Shown: positions 16,783 to 27,100 of the stretch, piece after piece
Position numbering within the stretch: position 1 is the first letter of the stretch
Layout: each line of letters begins with the position of its first letter
Assembly: GCA_947501695.1 (NCBI GenBank)
Contig: CANMWO010000003.1
Span: forward strand, 25,001-89,000
Length of the DNA: 64,000 bases
Direction: 5' to 3'
From: an uncultured Sphingomonadaceae bacterium
GTDB lineage: Bacteria; Pseudomonadota; Alphaproteobacteria; Sphingomonadales; Sphingomonadaceae
Notes under the pieces: model-generated
Databases searched by the model: none
What the model was told of the DNA's origin: nothing
Seen by the model: the letters and a program-made list of their open reading frames with translations, nothing else
Program-made: the position numbers and the translations under genes

Positions 16783-18045
16783 ATGATCCAAGATCCAAAC
16801 GATTCAGAAATGAATGATCTGCGCATGTCCGACGAGGGCCGCGTGCTCTATGACAAGGTCAAGCGCTTCGTTACCGAAGAAGTCGATCCGATCACCGAGC
16901 AGTTTTTTGCAATGGGCGAAGGCCGCGCGGAACGCTGGAGCTATGCACCGGGCCAGCTCGAATTGCTTGAAGGCGTGAAGAACAAGGCGCGCGAACAAGG
17001 GCTGTGGAATTTCTTTCTGCCGGACGCGGAATCTGGCGAAGGATTGAAGAACCTCGACTATGCTTTCATCGCTGGCGTGCTGGGTCAAAATTCCTTGGCG
17101 TCCGAGTGCATGAATTGCAGCGCGCCCGATACCGGCAATATGGAAGTGTTGGAACGTGTTGGTACGACCGCCCAGAAACAGGAATGGCTTGTTCCCTTGC
17201 TCGAAGGTAAAATCCGCTCGGCTTTTGCGATGACCGAGCCGGGCCATCCATCATCGGATGCGCGGAATATTCGCACCGAAGCGATTCTCGAAAAAGGCGA
17301 ATGGGTCATCAACGGAGAGAAATTCTACATTTCCGGTGCTGGCGATCCGCGGTGCAAAATCATGATCACCATGGTCCGCACCAATCCAGACGGCCCCTCC
17401 CACTCGCAACAATCCCAGATCCTGGTGCCCATCGACACGCCGGGCGTTGAGATTATCGGACCGATGCACGTATTCGGCGATGACGATGCACCCCATGGCC
17501 ATATGCATATCAAGTTCAACAATGTGCGCGTGCCAGAGGAAAATATCCTGCTCGGTGAAGGACGCGGCTTTGAAATCTCCCAGCTGCGCCTTGGCCCTGG
17601 ACGCATCCATCACTGCATGCGGTCCGTTGGCGTTGCGGAACGCGCGCTGGACCTGATGATCCATCGCGGCGGCAGCCGGGAAGCCTTTGGTCAGCCTTTG
17701 GCGCTGCTCGGCAAGAACCTCGAAGTCATTTCTCGCGCTCGTATTGATATTGAAGCCATGCGTCTCATGGTTCTCAAAGCGGCCAAGGCTATGGATGTCA
17801 TGGGCAATAAACAGGCGCGTGTCTGGGTTTCCATGGTCAAAGCCTATGTTCCAGAGATTACATGCCGGATCATTGACGAAGCGATCCAGATTCATGGCGC
17901 CGCTGGTGTGTCCCAATGGACCCCGCTGTCCCGCATGTATGCCAATCAGCGAACATTGCGTCTCGCCGACGGGCCGGATGAGGTCCATCATATGGTGGTT
18001 GGTCGGAATGAAATGGCCAATGCCGGTTACAAACCGCAGCGCTAA
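16783..18045 (+). CDS. Acyl-CoA dehydrogenase family protein
   Basis: 420 residues, close to the family's usual length plus a short N-terminal extension. It shows the FAD/substrate-binding run SAFAMTEPGHPSSDARNIRT, WVINGEKFYISGAGDPRCKI, the FNNVRVPEENILLGEGRGFEISQLRLGPGRIHHCMRSVG region, and the C-terminal QIHGAAGVSQWTPLSRMYANQRTLRLADGPDEVHH. These enzymes oxidise acyl-CoA thioesters to trans-2-enoyl-CoA with FAD in the cytoplasm. The DGPDEVH-type ending resembles the long-chain/ACAD10-11-like group. AAGGAACC precedes the ATG. Likely controlled by the divergent MarR; an intrinsic terminator follows. Confidence 0.93.
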   Translation: MIQDPNDSEMNDLRMSDEGRVLYDKVKRFVTEEVDPITEQFFAMGEGRAERWSYAPGQLELLEGVKNKAREQGLWNFFLPDAESGEGLKNLDYAFIAGVLGQNSLASECMNCSAPDTGNMEVLERVGTTAQKQEWLVPLLEGKIRSAFAMTEPGHPSSDARNIRTEAILEKGEWVINGEKFYISGAGDPRCKIMITMVRTNPDGPSHSQQSQILVPIDTPGVEIIGPMHVFGDDDAPHGHMHIKFNNVRVPEENILLGEGRGFEISQLRLGPGRIHHCMRSVGVAERALDLMIHRGGSREAFGQPLALLGKNLEVISRARIDIEAMRLMVLKAAKAMDVMGNKQARVWVSMVKAYVPEITCRIIDEAIQIHGAAGVSQWTPLSRMYANQRTLRLADGPDEVHHMVVGRNEMANAGYKPQR

Positions 18046-18065
18046 GATCGAGACCTAAACCATAT

Positions 18066-18097
18066 AAAAGGCCGGATGTCATGTCCGGCCTTTTTTT
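18066..18097 (+). terminator. Intrinsic terminator after the acyl-CoA dehydrogenase gene
   Basis: AAAAGGCCGGA, a 7-base loop, then TCCGGCCTTTT running into a T7 tract. The A-run on the 5' side means it can also serve the convergent CHAT operon. Confidence 0.9.
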
Positions 18098-18112
18098 GTC
18101 TGGATAGAAGCT

Positions 18113-21100
18113 TTATTCTTCGCTTAGCAACGGCTTTGAGCCGTCGCCCAGCACCACGAAGGCGGCCCAATAATAAGGATGGGATGTAATCGGATCATCC
18201 ATCAATTTCTCTTGCGCCAATCGCAGCGATGTCGACAGCGCCCCGCCCTCTTCGCTACCTTCTCCGCGGAACATGCCGCCGATCAAACGCTCGGTAGCGT
18301 CAAAGTCATCGGGCACCGGCCAATGGCTGGCCACAACGGAGCGTGCGCCCGCTCCGACAAAGGCGCGCACCAGACCATCCAAAGCATAGTTGCCGCCGGT
18401 TGCAACCCCGGCCTCTCGCGATGCACCAACACTGGCCATGCCAGCAGTGTCACAGGCAGACAGGATCACGACATCGGCATCGAGCCGCAGATCAAAAATC
18501 TCTTGAAAACTCAACAGACCGTCTGATGTCTCACCGCCAAAGGACGTGACCAAAGCTGGTCGCGCGGTACATTGTGGCTTGGGTGCCGTTACCAGACCAT
18601 GGGTTGCGAAATGGATGATGCGATATTCATTCAGATCATCCTGCGCCAATAGCGCGCTGTCCGAGAAACCAGCGCCGGTGATGACGTTGGACTTCGATGT
18701 GCCGACAATGTTGCTCGCAAGGTTCAACTCGGATGAGGAAATTGGATTGCCCCATGTTTCTATGCCCCACTGGCACTGATCGTCCTGCGTCGCCGTATAT
18801 TGCACGCGCGCATCCGGGACGGCATTTTCCCCGAGACCGAGATATTTATATTTGCCCGATGATGGCGCAATCGCGCGTACCTCGGCAAAGGATCGCGGCG
18901 ATACGGCGATCGACATGTCACGGCCTTTGCCAAACCATTGGATGCCGGTAAAATCGAACAGATCAGAGTCAATGTCCTGCGTGCGGTCAACATAAGCGTC
19001 AACGCTCGCTTGATCCTCAACCAGCAAATAGGGCGGCAGTTGCAATAATGGCCCATCGGGTTCGTAGATCAAATGGGTGACATCAGCTAGCTCGGCCGCA
19101 ACGGGTTCGAACAATGACAGATAAAGCGCGCGCGCCAATTCGACATTGAAGGGATAGGTTGTGGGCGCGCCATATTCGATACGCACGATGGAATCCCGCA
19201 GATCATTGACGGTTTGCTGCAGGGACGACAAGTCATCGGCAACTTTAAAGCTGCGGACATTATCCGCTGTCACGAGGATGCTGTATATTGCGTCCCCAAC
19301 GATATTCACCTTATAATAGGCTTCCCCGGTTTTCAGCAGCTTTTGCATTTCATCAAGCTGCATCACTTGCGGGGCGAGCACGCGATATCGAGGGAATTTG
19401 CTCAATTGCGATTGCAGGCGCGTTTGTTCCAGCTCCAAATTGCTCAGCGCGTCACGCGCATAGCTGAGGTCGCGCACATCATCGGCGTTGGGAACCGCCT
19501 TGGATGCCAGTTGCGCGATCTGTATGGTCGTTCTCGCAATTTCTCTGGTGCGGGACACCGCCAAGCGGAATAGAGCGGACGCTTCATCATCCCCTTCTGA
19601 AAGCTCGCGAGCCAGCGCCGCTTGTGTCTGCGCGACACCGGGTCTTTGCAGGGCTTGCGACGCCAGGAACATGGCCGCCGACGCATTGCCATCGCCTGCC
19701 GGTCTGGTGGTCAACAGCTCAAAATACGGCCCCAGAAGATCCCGCATGACAACGGCGGCTCCGGAAACCGAACTGCTCTCCTCTACGACCGTCGCATAGA
19801 GCGCCAGCGCTTCGTCCACCGAGCCGCTGCGCCCCAGAAACCCGGCAAATCGTGCTTTGGCAGCAAGCAACGCGGGTGATTGCGGATATTCTCTTTCAAA
19901 AATGGTGATGGCTTCCGAAAAATGGCCTTTTGCGGACGCGAGATTGCCCGAAACCTCTGATATCAGCGCCAATTCTGATCGAATGTCAGAGCGCAACCAA
20001 GCTGTGGAGATGACCCGGCCATCACGCACAGATTCTATGGTTTGCAATGCTGTATTTTGCGCTTCAGCGGCGGCTTTAAAATCCTTGTTGATCCGCATGG
20101 CAACGCCGCGCAAATAGCTCGCCTGACCATCCAAAATCTGGCCGCGCTCAAAGTCGCTCAATCCGCTATCAAACCCGCCAACCCGTCTCAGGTTTTCATT
20201 CTCGCGGTTAATCTGAACCGACAGTTCCGACGTAATTTCACCCGATGAAACGATATCGTCATCTATGCCTGCGGAAATCTTGACCACGGGACGCTGCAAC
20301 AACGCGATGGCCGCATCGGCCTTTTGTTGATTGAGCAGGTGAATCGTACGAAAATTACGGATCAGCCTTTGGGTGACACCATCGCGCCCGGCAACCGAAC
20401 TATCCGCGCGATCAAACAAAGCCCGCGCACTGGCAAAATTACCAAGATTGGATTGCTGTAATCCCTGATTGGCCAAAAATTCTGCGGTACGGGCGGTGCT
20501 GCTGCTATCCCGCGCGACCAGAGTTTCAAAAAACTCTGATGCCTCGGCATAGCTGCCGCTGTGATTGCGCGAATAGGCTTCGCTGCGCGCGCCTTCGATA
20601 TCCAGTGACCCGGCTTGAATACGCGCAAAAGCGACCGGATCGCTGACCGAGGTTGTGGCGACCTCAACCGGACCGGAAACAGGTTGATCAGAAACCAGCG
20701 CCGCCAGTCCCAGACGCAGCGCGGAATCATATCCGGCAAGGCCCTGCGCAATATAGGTCGTGTTGCCGCGCTCGGTCGAATAGATACGGTGATCAATCCG
20801 TGTCACACTATTGGTGCAAATTGTCGCAGAAACCGAACCAAGGTTTTCAATCGCAGCTTCATCCTCTTTTCGGCATGTCAGCGTGTCCGAGGTCTTAAAG
20901 CCAGCGACGGCAACCGCATCGGTCGCGATATCGCGGATAGCCAGAAATGTCCCGACACTGGTCGCCGCATCCCGACAAACAATGCGATACCCCCGGTCAA
21001 ACATGCCGTTCAATTCAGGCAAGTTCGGCGCATTTTGCGCGGTGCATAAAACGCCCGTGCTGCCGATCCGAAAGCTGTCCTGTACCGACAAGGGTAGATC

Positions 21101-21187
21101 ACGCGCCATGGCAGGTTGAGATGCCAGCGCAACAGTCGCCGAACCGATTAACAGAGCCGCCGCGAATTTGGTTTTTTGTCCGATCAT
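18113..21187 (-). CDS. Exported TPR-CHAT domain protein (caspase-like fold), TPS operon gene 3
   Basis: 1024 residues with a signal peptide (hydrophobic residues 9-22, AMARD cleavage region). Residues about 200-600 are helical repeats of TPR type (EARSEAYSRNHSGSYAEASEFFETLVA; LASAKGHFSEAITIFEREYPQSPALLAAKARFA). The C-terminal 330 residues are a CHAT domain with the caspase-like dyad in place: His863 in IIHFATHG and Cys912 in VILSACDTAGM, followed by GLVRAFVGAGARSVVASHWPV. CHAT domains are proteases of the separase/caspase class. The ATG overlaps the TpsA stop by 4 bases, so it is coupled to TpsA translation; a role in processing or quality control of that adhesin is an inference. Confidence 0.88.
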   Translation of the reverse strand: MIGQKTKFAAALLIGSATVALASQPAMARDLPLSVQDSFRIGSTGVLCTAQNAPNLPELNGMFDRGYRIVCRDAATSVGTFLAIRDIATDAVAVAGFKTSDTLTCRKEDEAAIENLGSVSATICTNSVTRIDHRIYSTERGNTTYIAQGLAGYDSALRLGLAALVSDQPVSGPVEVATTSVSDPVAFARIQAGSLDIEGARSEAYSRNHSGSYAEASEFFETLVARDSSSTARTAEFLANQGLQQSNLGNFASARALFDRADSSVAGRDGVTQRLIRNFRTIHLLNQQKADAAIALLQRPVVKISAGIDDDIVSSGEITSELSVQINRENENLRRVGGFDSGLSDFERGQILDGQASYLRGVAMRINKDFKAAAEAQNTALQTIESVRDGRVISTAWLRSDIRSELALISEVSGNLASAKGHFSEAITIFEREYPQSPALLAAKARFAGFLGRSGSVDEALALYATVVEESSSVSGAAVVMRDLLGPYFELLTTRPAGDGNASAAMFLASQALQRPGVAQTQAALARELSEGDDEASALFRLAVSRTREIARTTIQIAQLASKAVPNADDVRDLSYARDALSNLELEQTRLQSQLSKFPRYRVLAPQVMQLDEMQKLLKTGEAYYKVNIVGDAIYSILVTADNVRSFKVADDLSSLQQTVNDLRDSIVRIEYGAPTTYPFNVELARALYLSLFEPVAAELADVTHLIYEPDGPLLQLPPYLLVEDQASVDAYVDRTQDIDSDLFDFTGIQWFGKGRDMSIAVSPRSFAEVRAIAPSSGKYKYLGLGENAVPDARVQYTATQDDQCQWGIETWGNPISSSELNLASNIVGTSKSNVITGAGFSDSALLAQDDLNEYRIIHFATHGLVTAPKPQCTARPALVTSFGGETSDGLLSFQEIFDLRLDADVVILSACDTAGMASVGASREAGVATGGNYALDGLVRAFVGAGARSVVASHWPVPDDFDATERLIGGMFRGEGSEEGGALSTSLRLAQEKLMDDPITSHPYYWAAFVVLGDGSKPLLSEE

Positions 21188-24100
21188 AGTCCGTCCACCG
21201 TGCTGATATCATCCGATGGGGCCGAGCTTGGAACGCCCATTAAATTCGGATTCCCGCCGCTGGTGACCGGTTCCGATATGGACCCGGTGCTGCCCATCGG
21301 GCGTGTGTTAATTATTGAAACGGTCCGGGAAATCGGGCTTTTGCTTGTCGCCTTTTCTTCGGCCTCTTCTTTTTCTTCCTCGGTCAATTCTTCTTCATCA
21401 ACATCCTCAGCAGCCTGTTGCTGTTCCTGCACCGTGTCGCGAACGCTGACCGCTATGGGCGTATCTTCGCTGACGAGGTTCACACAGACCGCCGTGGCCA
21501 ACAAACACCCGTTGATACTGGAACCAGCGGTGAAGCCGTCGGCCGGAGCCACCGGAAAGACCGTTGCCAAAACATCATCATTTACCACTTGGGTATCGTC
21601 AACATTCAGGGTCGCGCCAAAAACAAATACATCCAGATCACCCGCGCCGGTCGGAATAACCTCAACCTCACCAGTTTCGGCATAAAAGCCATAGGCTATG
21701 CCGCCCTCTCCGACATTTTGAATAAGCAATGTTTCCTCTGCCGCAAAGGTAATGCTCGCCGCCTGAATGGAGCCATCGGGATTGCCCGTCGGCGTGGCTC
21801 TCGCCAAGACATCATTGCGGCCAGTGAAAAACGGATCAATCGCCAATTGGTCCAGCAATGCAGCGCTACCCGAATGAATATGGCGGGCGGAAAGTTCGAG
21901 GATACCTCCGGGCGAATTGCCTTCCAGCAATATGCCGCCAGTGTCGCTTGCAACGCCGATAGTATCACCGGTCAGGGACAGTAGATTATCTGTCGCCATA
22001 TCCGTGATATTAAGCGTGCCGGAAACCCGGATGTCATCCGTTGAGGATATCTGCAAAGCACCGTCAGGCCCAACCAGATTAGCGCCAAGGGCATCCGAAC
22101 CGGTCAGGTCCAGATCGCCAATTTCTATCCCGCCGGAACCATCGGATTCTATGCTGATCATATTGGCGCGCAAACGGCCGGCTTCGGCATTGCTCAAATC
22201 ATAGCCCAACGGACCGCCGGCAATATCGCCAATGGAAGCGCCGTCGGCACCAATATTGGTCAACGTCAATTCGGTGGTATTTTCATCACCCAGACCCCCG
22301 CCTGCACCAATATCAAGATCACTTGATATCAGGGATATGACTGGCGCGGTCAAAACACCGGCAAAACCGGCAAGGCCTGCAGCATCGACGCGGAACAAGG
22401 TGGAGAGGGCAATATTTCCCTGACTGACAAAATCGGCTGCCGTCGCTGCGGCCAAATTACCGCCTATGGCATTGTTGATCGTAATGGAGCCACTGGTTGC
22501 AACAGGGTCCAGCGCGAACAAGGGTGTCGGATCTCCGCCGGGGCCAAAGGATGCCTGCATGCTCTCATTAGCGAGATATATGAAATTATCGGGGCCGTTT
22601 GCCGTGCTAATGGCGTTGGTTGTAATCGTGGTACCTGCCAGCAATATCGCATCAGTAGCACTGGTGACAGTACCGGTCGTTATCGCTGCAGGGGTCAACA
22701 GGCCAATGGTCGCCGTGCCGGTCGCAAGGTCGCCCGTGACAATGCCTCCAACAGTATCAATGGCTATGCCCAATATGCCGCCATTGCCGACGCCCTGTGC
22801 AGTAATGTTACCGTAGCTGCCGCTACCCAGAGCCTGGGATACAAAAGCGCCATCCGTCATTATCGCGCCGGTGCCTAAAATCGACTGGTCCGAATCAAGC
22901 CGGATATCATCAACGCTGTTCAGGCTGCCGGTCTGCACATTGCCGCCGGCGACTATGTCGATCAAGCCACCAGCATCGGCATTGGCCAAGGTCAGAGCAC
23001 CTGCGGAATCAACCAAAAGATCGGTGCCCGCGTCGATATTACCGAAGCTCGCGCTGCTGCCGGTGACGGCAATATCAACATTGCTGCCCGCGATAATATC
23101 CTGAACAGCCACAGGGCCGCCTGATGCAATGACAATAGCGCCAACCGCCTGAACCATGCCGGTATCAAGTCCGGTTGCACCTTCAAGCGCAACGTCCAAA
23201 GCGCCATCAACGGCGCCAAGCGTTAGCGCACCATTGGATGCGATATCGATCACACCGCCACTGGTTACGTCGCCGAAGCTAATGTCAGCCAATCCCACAG
23301 GAGCAACAATGAAATCATCACCCGTATCGATCGTACCACCGGAAATGACTCCGGTCTGAGACGCAATTTGCGTCGACATGACCGCTGTAATAGCCGTCAA
23401 TGTGATGGCATTCAGTGCGTTGATATCAACATTCGCGCCCGCGTCGATGACACCGGCTGTCACTGCGCCAGCATTGGCCGTCAGGACAGCATCACCATCG
23501 GTGGTAACATCCAGAACCGCAACATCGCCGTTCAAGGATGTTGCCTGTGCAGCGCCAACAGAAGTCAGATTGCCCAACATCACGTCGGAATCGGCAGATG
23601 CGGCTAATGCCCCACCGCTGTCCAGATCACCAGTCACCAAAGTATCGGTGGCATCAAGCGAAAGGTCGCCAACACTCGTCAGATTGCCGGTTTGCGCGTT
23701 GCCGCCCGTTATAATATCGATCAGTCCGCCTGCATCGGCATTTGCCAGGATTAGAGCATCAGCAGCATCGATCAAAATGTCAGTGCCGGCATCAATATCA
23801 CCGAAACTGGCGCTGCTGCCGGTGACGGTTGCATCTACGCTTGTTCCTGCGACAATGGCTTGAACATCTACGATCCCGTCCGATGCAATGGCAACCGCTC
23901 CGATTGCCTGAACAATGCCGGTATCAAGACCTGTCGCGCTGGCAAGCGCAATGTCCATAGCACCATCGACAACGCCAAGAGTTAGAGCACCATTGGACGC
24001 GATATCGATCAGACCACTGCTGGTTACATCGGCAAAATCAACATCTGCCGCACCCGTTGCAGCGACAATGAAATCAGCTCCGGTATCAATAGTTGCGCCA

Positions 24101-27100
24101 GAGATTGCTCCCGTCTGAGACGAAATTTGCGCTGATAAAGTCGCTGTAACATCGGTCAGCGTGACGGCATTCAGCGCATTGATATCAACATTCGCGCCCG
24201 CGTCGATGACACCGGCTGTCACTGCGCCAGCATTGGCCGTCAGGACAGCATCACCATCTGTGTTGATTGCGAGGGCGGTCAGGTTCCCGGTCGTTGAAAT
24301 GGCCTGCACGGGTCCCACTGCGGACAGATTTCCCAGCATAAGATCAGAATCAGCCGATACGATCAGCGCGGCTGCACTGTCGAGATCACCGGTCATCAAT
24401 GTGCCGGTTGCATTGACCATAAGATCGCCGACACTCGTCAAATTGCCGGTCTGCGCATTGCCGGTTACCGCTATGTCGATCACACCGCCACTGTCTATGT
24501 CGCCAAAGCTGGTATCCCCAGTGACCGCCGTGGTGAAACCAGCAACGGCGTTGACGTTGGTACTCAATATAACATCGGCCGCCGATGCCAGCACGGTTGT
24601 GCCTGCCACCGTCAGTAAGCCGGGATTAACCGGCGGCACGCCATCACGGCTGACCACAAAGGTCCCGTTTGTATCGAGATCAAGATCGCCACCAATGGTG
24701 ATCGCACCCGTGTCGGTCACGACGGCAATATTACTGTCGGTCACCATGATCACATCATTGGTGACATTTAACGTGCCATCCACCGCCGATAGGAAACTCG
24801 GCTGGCTGCCACCGCCGATGATATCACCCGATATAAATGCATCATAAGACGCGATGGTTGCCATGCCTTGATTAATGTCGATTTGGCCGTTCGCAACCGT
24901 GCTGATTCCCGCAACGGTGCCTGCTCCGGCATTGGCCGTGCTAAAAATACTGACATTACCGGCGTTGAGTGATCCTTGTTCGATACGGTTAAAGCGATTG
25001 GTCACCAAAATTGTAGAGTCAGAGCCGGTCGCATTGCCGCCATTACCCTGCGCTGTTCCGGCCCCGCCATCGCCGCCAGCGGATTGGGCCGTATAGTTCA
25101 CATCACCGATAATGACCGGCGAACCACGAGACAATAAGGTCAGTTCACTTGCAAAAGCTTCACCACCATTACCGCCATCGCCAACTATCGCGCCGGTTCC
25201 CCCGTCGCCGCCGTTGCCCGCCACCGCATCGGCCGTAATAATCATATTACCAAATGTCGCAGCGCCCAAATTAGCTGGTGTGTCAATGCCGCTTGTGGTG
25301 CCGACCTGAACAAAGGCCGCCGTAGCAGAACCACCGGAACCGCCATTGCCGCCCGTGCCGACCCCGCCATCACCACCAGTGCCGCCAAGGCCGCCTGCCG
25401 CAGAGCTGTTTATGTTAACATTGCCCAGCGTCAGAACGCCGCTACCCGATGACCCTAGAAGCGCTATTGCTCCGCTCGCCACGGCATCACCGCCATTGCC
25501 ACCGGAGGCGCCGCCGATGGCATCTCCGCCATTGCCCGCGCTGGTTGCGCTATTGATGACTGTATCACCGAAACTGATGCTGCTGAGGCCACCGGCAACC
25601 GAATTGCGAGCCTGGATGGTGACCGCTCCGCTGGTTGCGGTCCCGCCGTCAAATCCGGCACCGCCGATGCCGCCGTTCGCGTTAACAGCAATGTTCAGAC
25701 CATTGCCAGACAGCGCACCGTCGCCTCCGCCAAACGCAGTGATATCGGCAGAACCACCGGTTGCGTTGCCGCCGATGCCGCCATTCCCGATCGAGGTGCC
25801 ACCAACGGCATTGCCGGAAAGCATTGTATTGCCAATAATATCGATTGTGCTCGCTGGCCCAACGGAAATTCCTACAAAACCGCCCACTCCGTCGCCGCCG
25901 CTGTCACCAGTGTTGCCGGTTCCATCCGCAGAAAGATCGAGCGCTCCAGCGATGAAAATATTCGCCAGACCGCCATTTGTTGAGAGTTGGATTGCACCGC
26001 CGGCCCCGTCGCCGCCAGCGCCCATGGCCATTCCGCCGGTACCAAATGCCGTTCCAATCAGGCCGTTGAAGTTCATTGACGTGCCGGTATCGGCCGTGAT
26101 GGTTATATTGCCGCCCGTCGCCGTTCCGCCATTGCCGCTGGAAAAGTTGATAATCTCGGCAAATGTATTGATGGTCGTTGCACCAAGATCGATCAGATTA
26201 TTGGTGCCGCCGTTGCCGGAAATCGTAACCGAACCACCCAGGGTATTGCCGCCGTTGATATTTGCTCCGGCATCGCTCGCGTCAAGCGCCTCGGCAAAAA
26301 TAAATGTGTCCGTTCCGACCAGAAAACTAGCATTGCCACCGTTTGCTTCCACCGAAATTGTGCCAGCCGTGCCATCGCCACCGTCACTGCCGCCATCATT
26401 GGCCCCGCCAAATCCATTGGCCTGCAGTGTTAATTGAGCGGTCGCACTAATCGTACTATTTGCTCCGGCCTGCGCAACAATCGAACCGGCCGTTCCGTTG
26501 CCGGATCCTCCTCCAGCCGAAATACTGTCTCCTCCCAAACCGGATGATCTGAAAGTGGCATCACCGACCAGATTCACAATGCCGCCGCCATTGGCGAGCA
26601 AGTTTACTGTCCCACCAAAGCCGTCACCGGCGCCCGCTCCGCCGTCGAGACCACCCAATCCGTCAGCGGAAGCAAAACTGGTGCCGCCAATTGTCAACAT
26701 GCCGCCATTGGCGGAGATGCTTGCATTGCCGCCGGTGCCGTCATTTGAACCAGATCCGGTAACGCCGTTCGCACTCAGGTTGGCGTTGTCGTTGATCGTC
26801 AAATTGCCGCCGGTGGTTTCGAGTGATACAGATCCACCGAAAGTGCTGTTTTCACCAAATGCCTCTGCATTGAGGTCAACCGGACCGGTTATTGTGATGC
26901 TGCCTGGGCCAGATCTGATCGTGCCCGAACCACCTAGTGCGGTTCCCGACATTCCCAAGCTACTAAAACCGCCAATGACTGGGCTCCCTAGCTGCACATC
27001 CGCGCCGGTTGTTATAATGCCGGTTGCGTCAGATGTTGTAATCAACATCGCACCACCAGTTACATCGCCGCCATTGCCAAGCGCATCGCTATTGCCGCCT

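Noticed and set aside
23368-24847. Repeated blocks that could suggest a CRISPR or minisatellite
   Set aside because: The period is 759 bases and keeps the TpsA frame; no short repeat with unique spacers is present.
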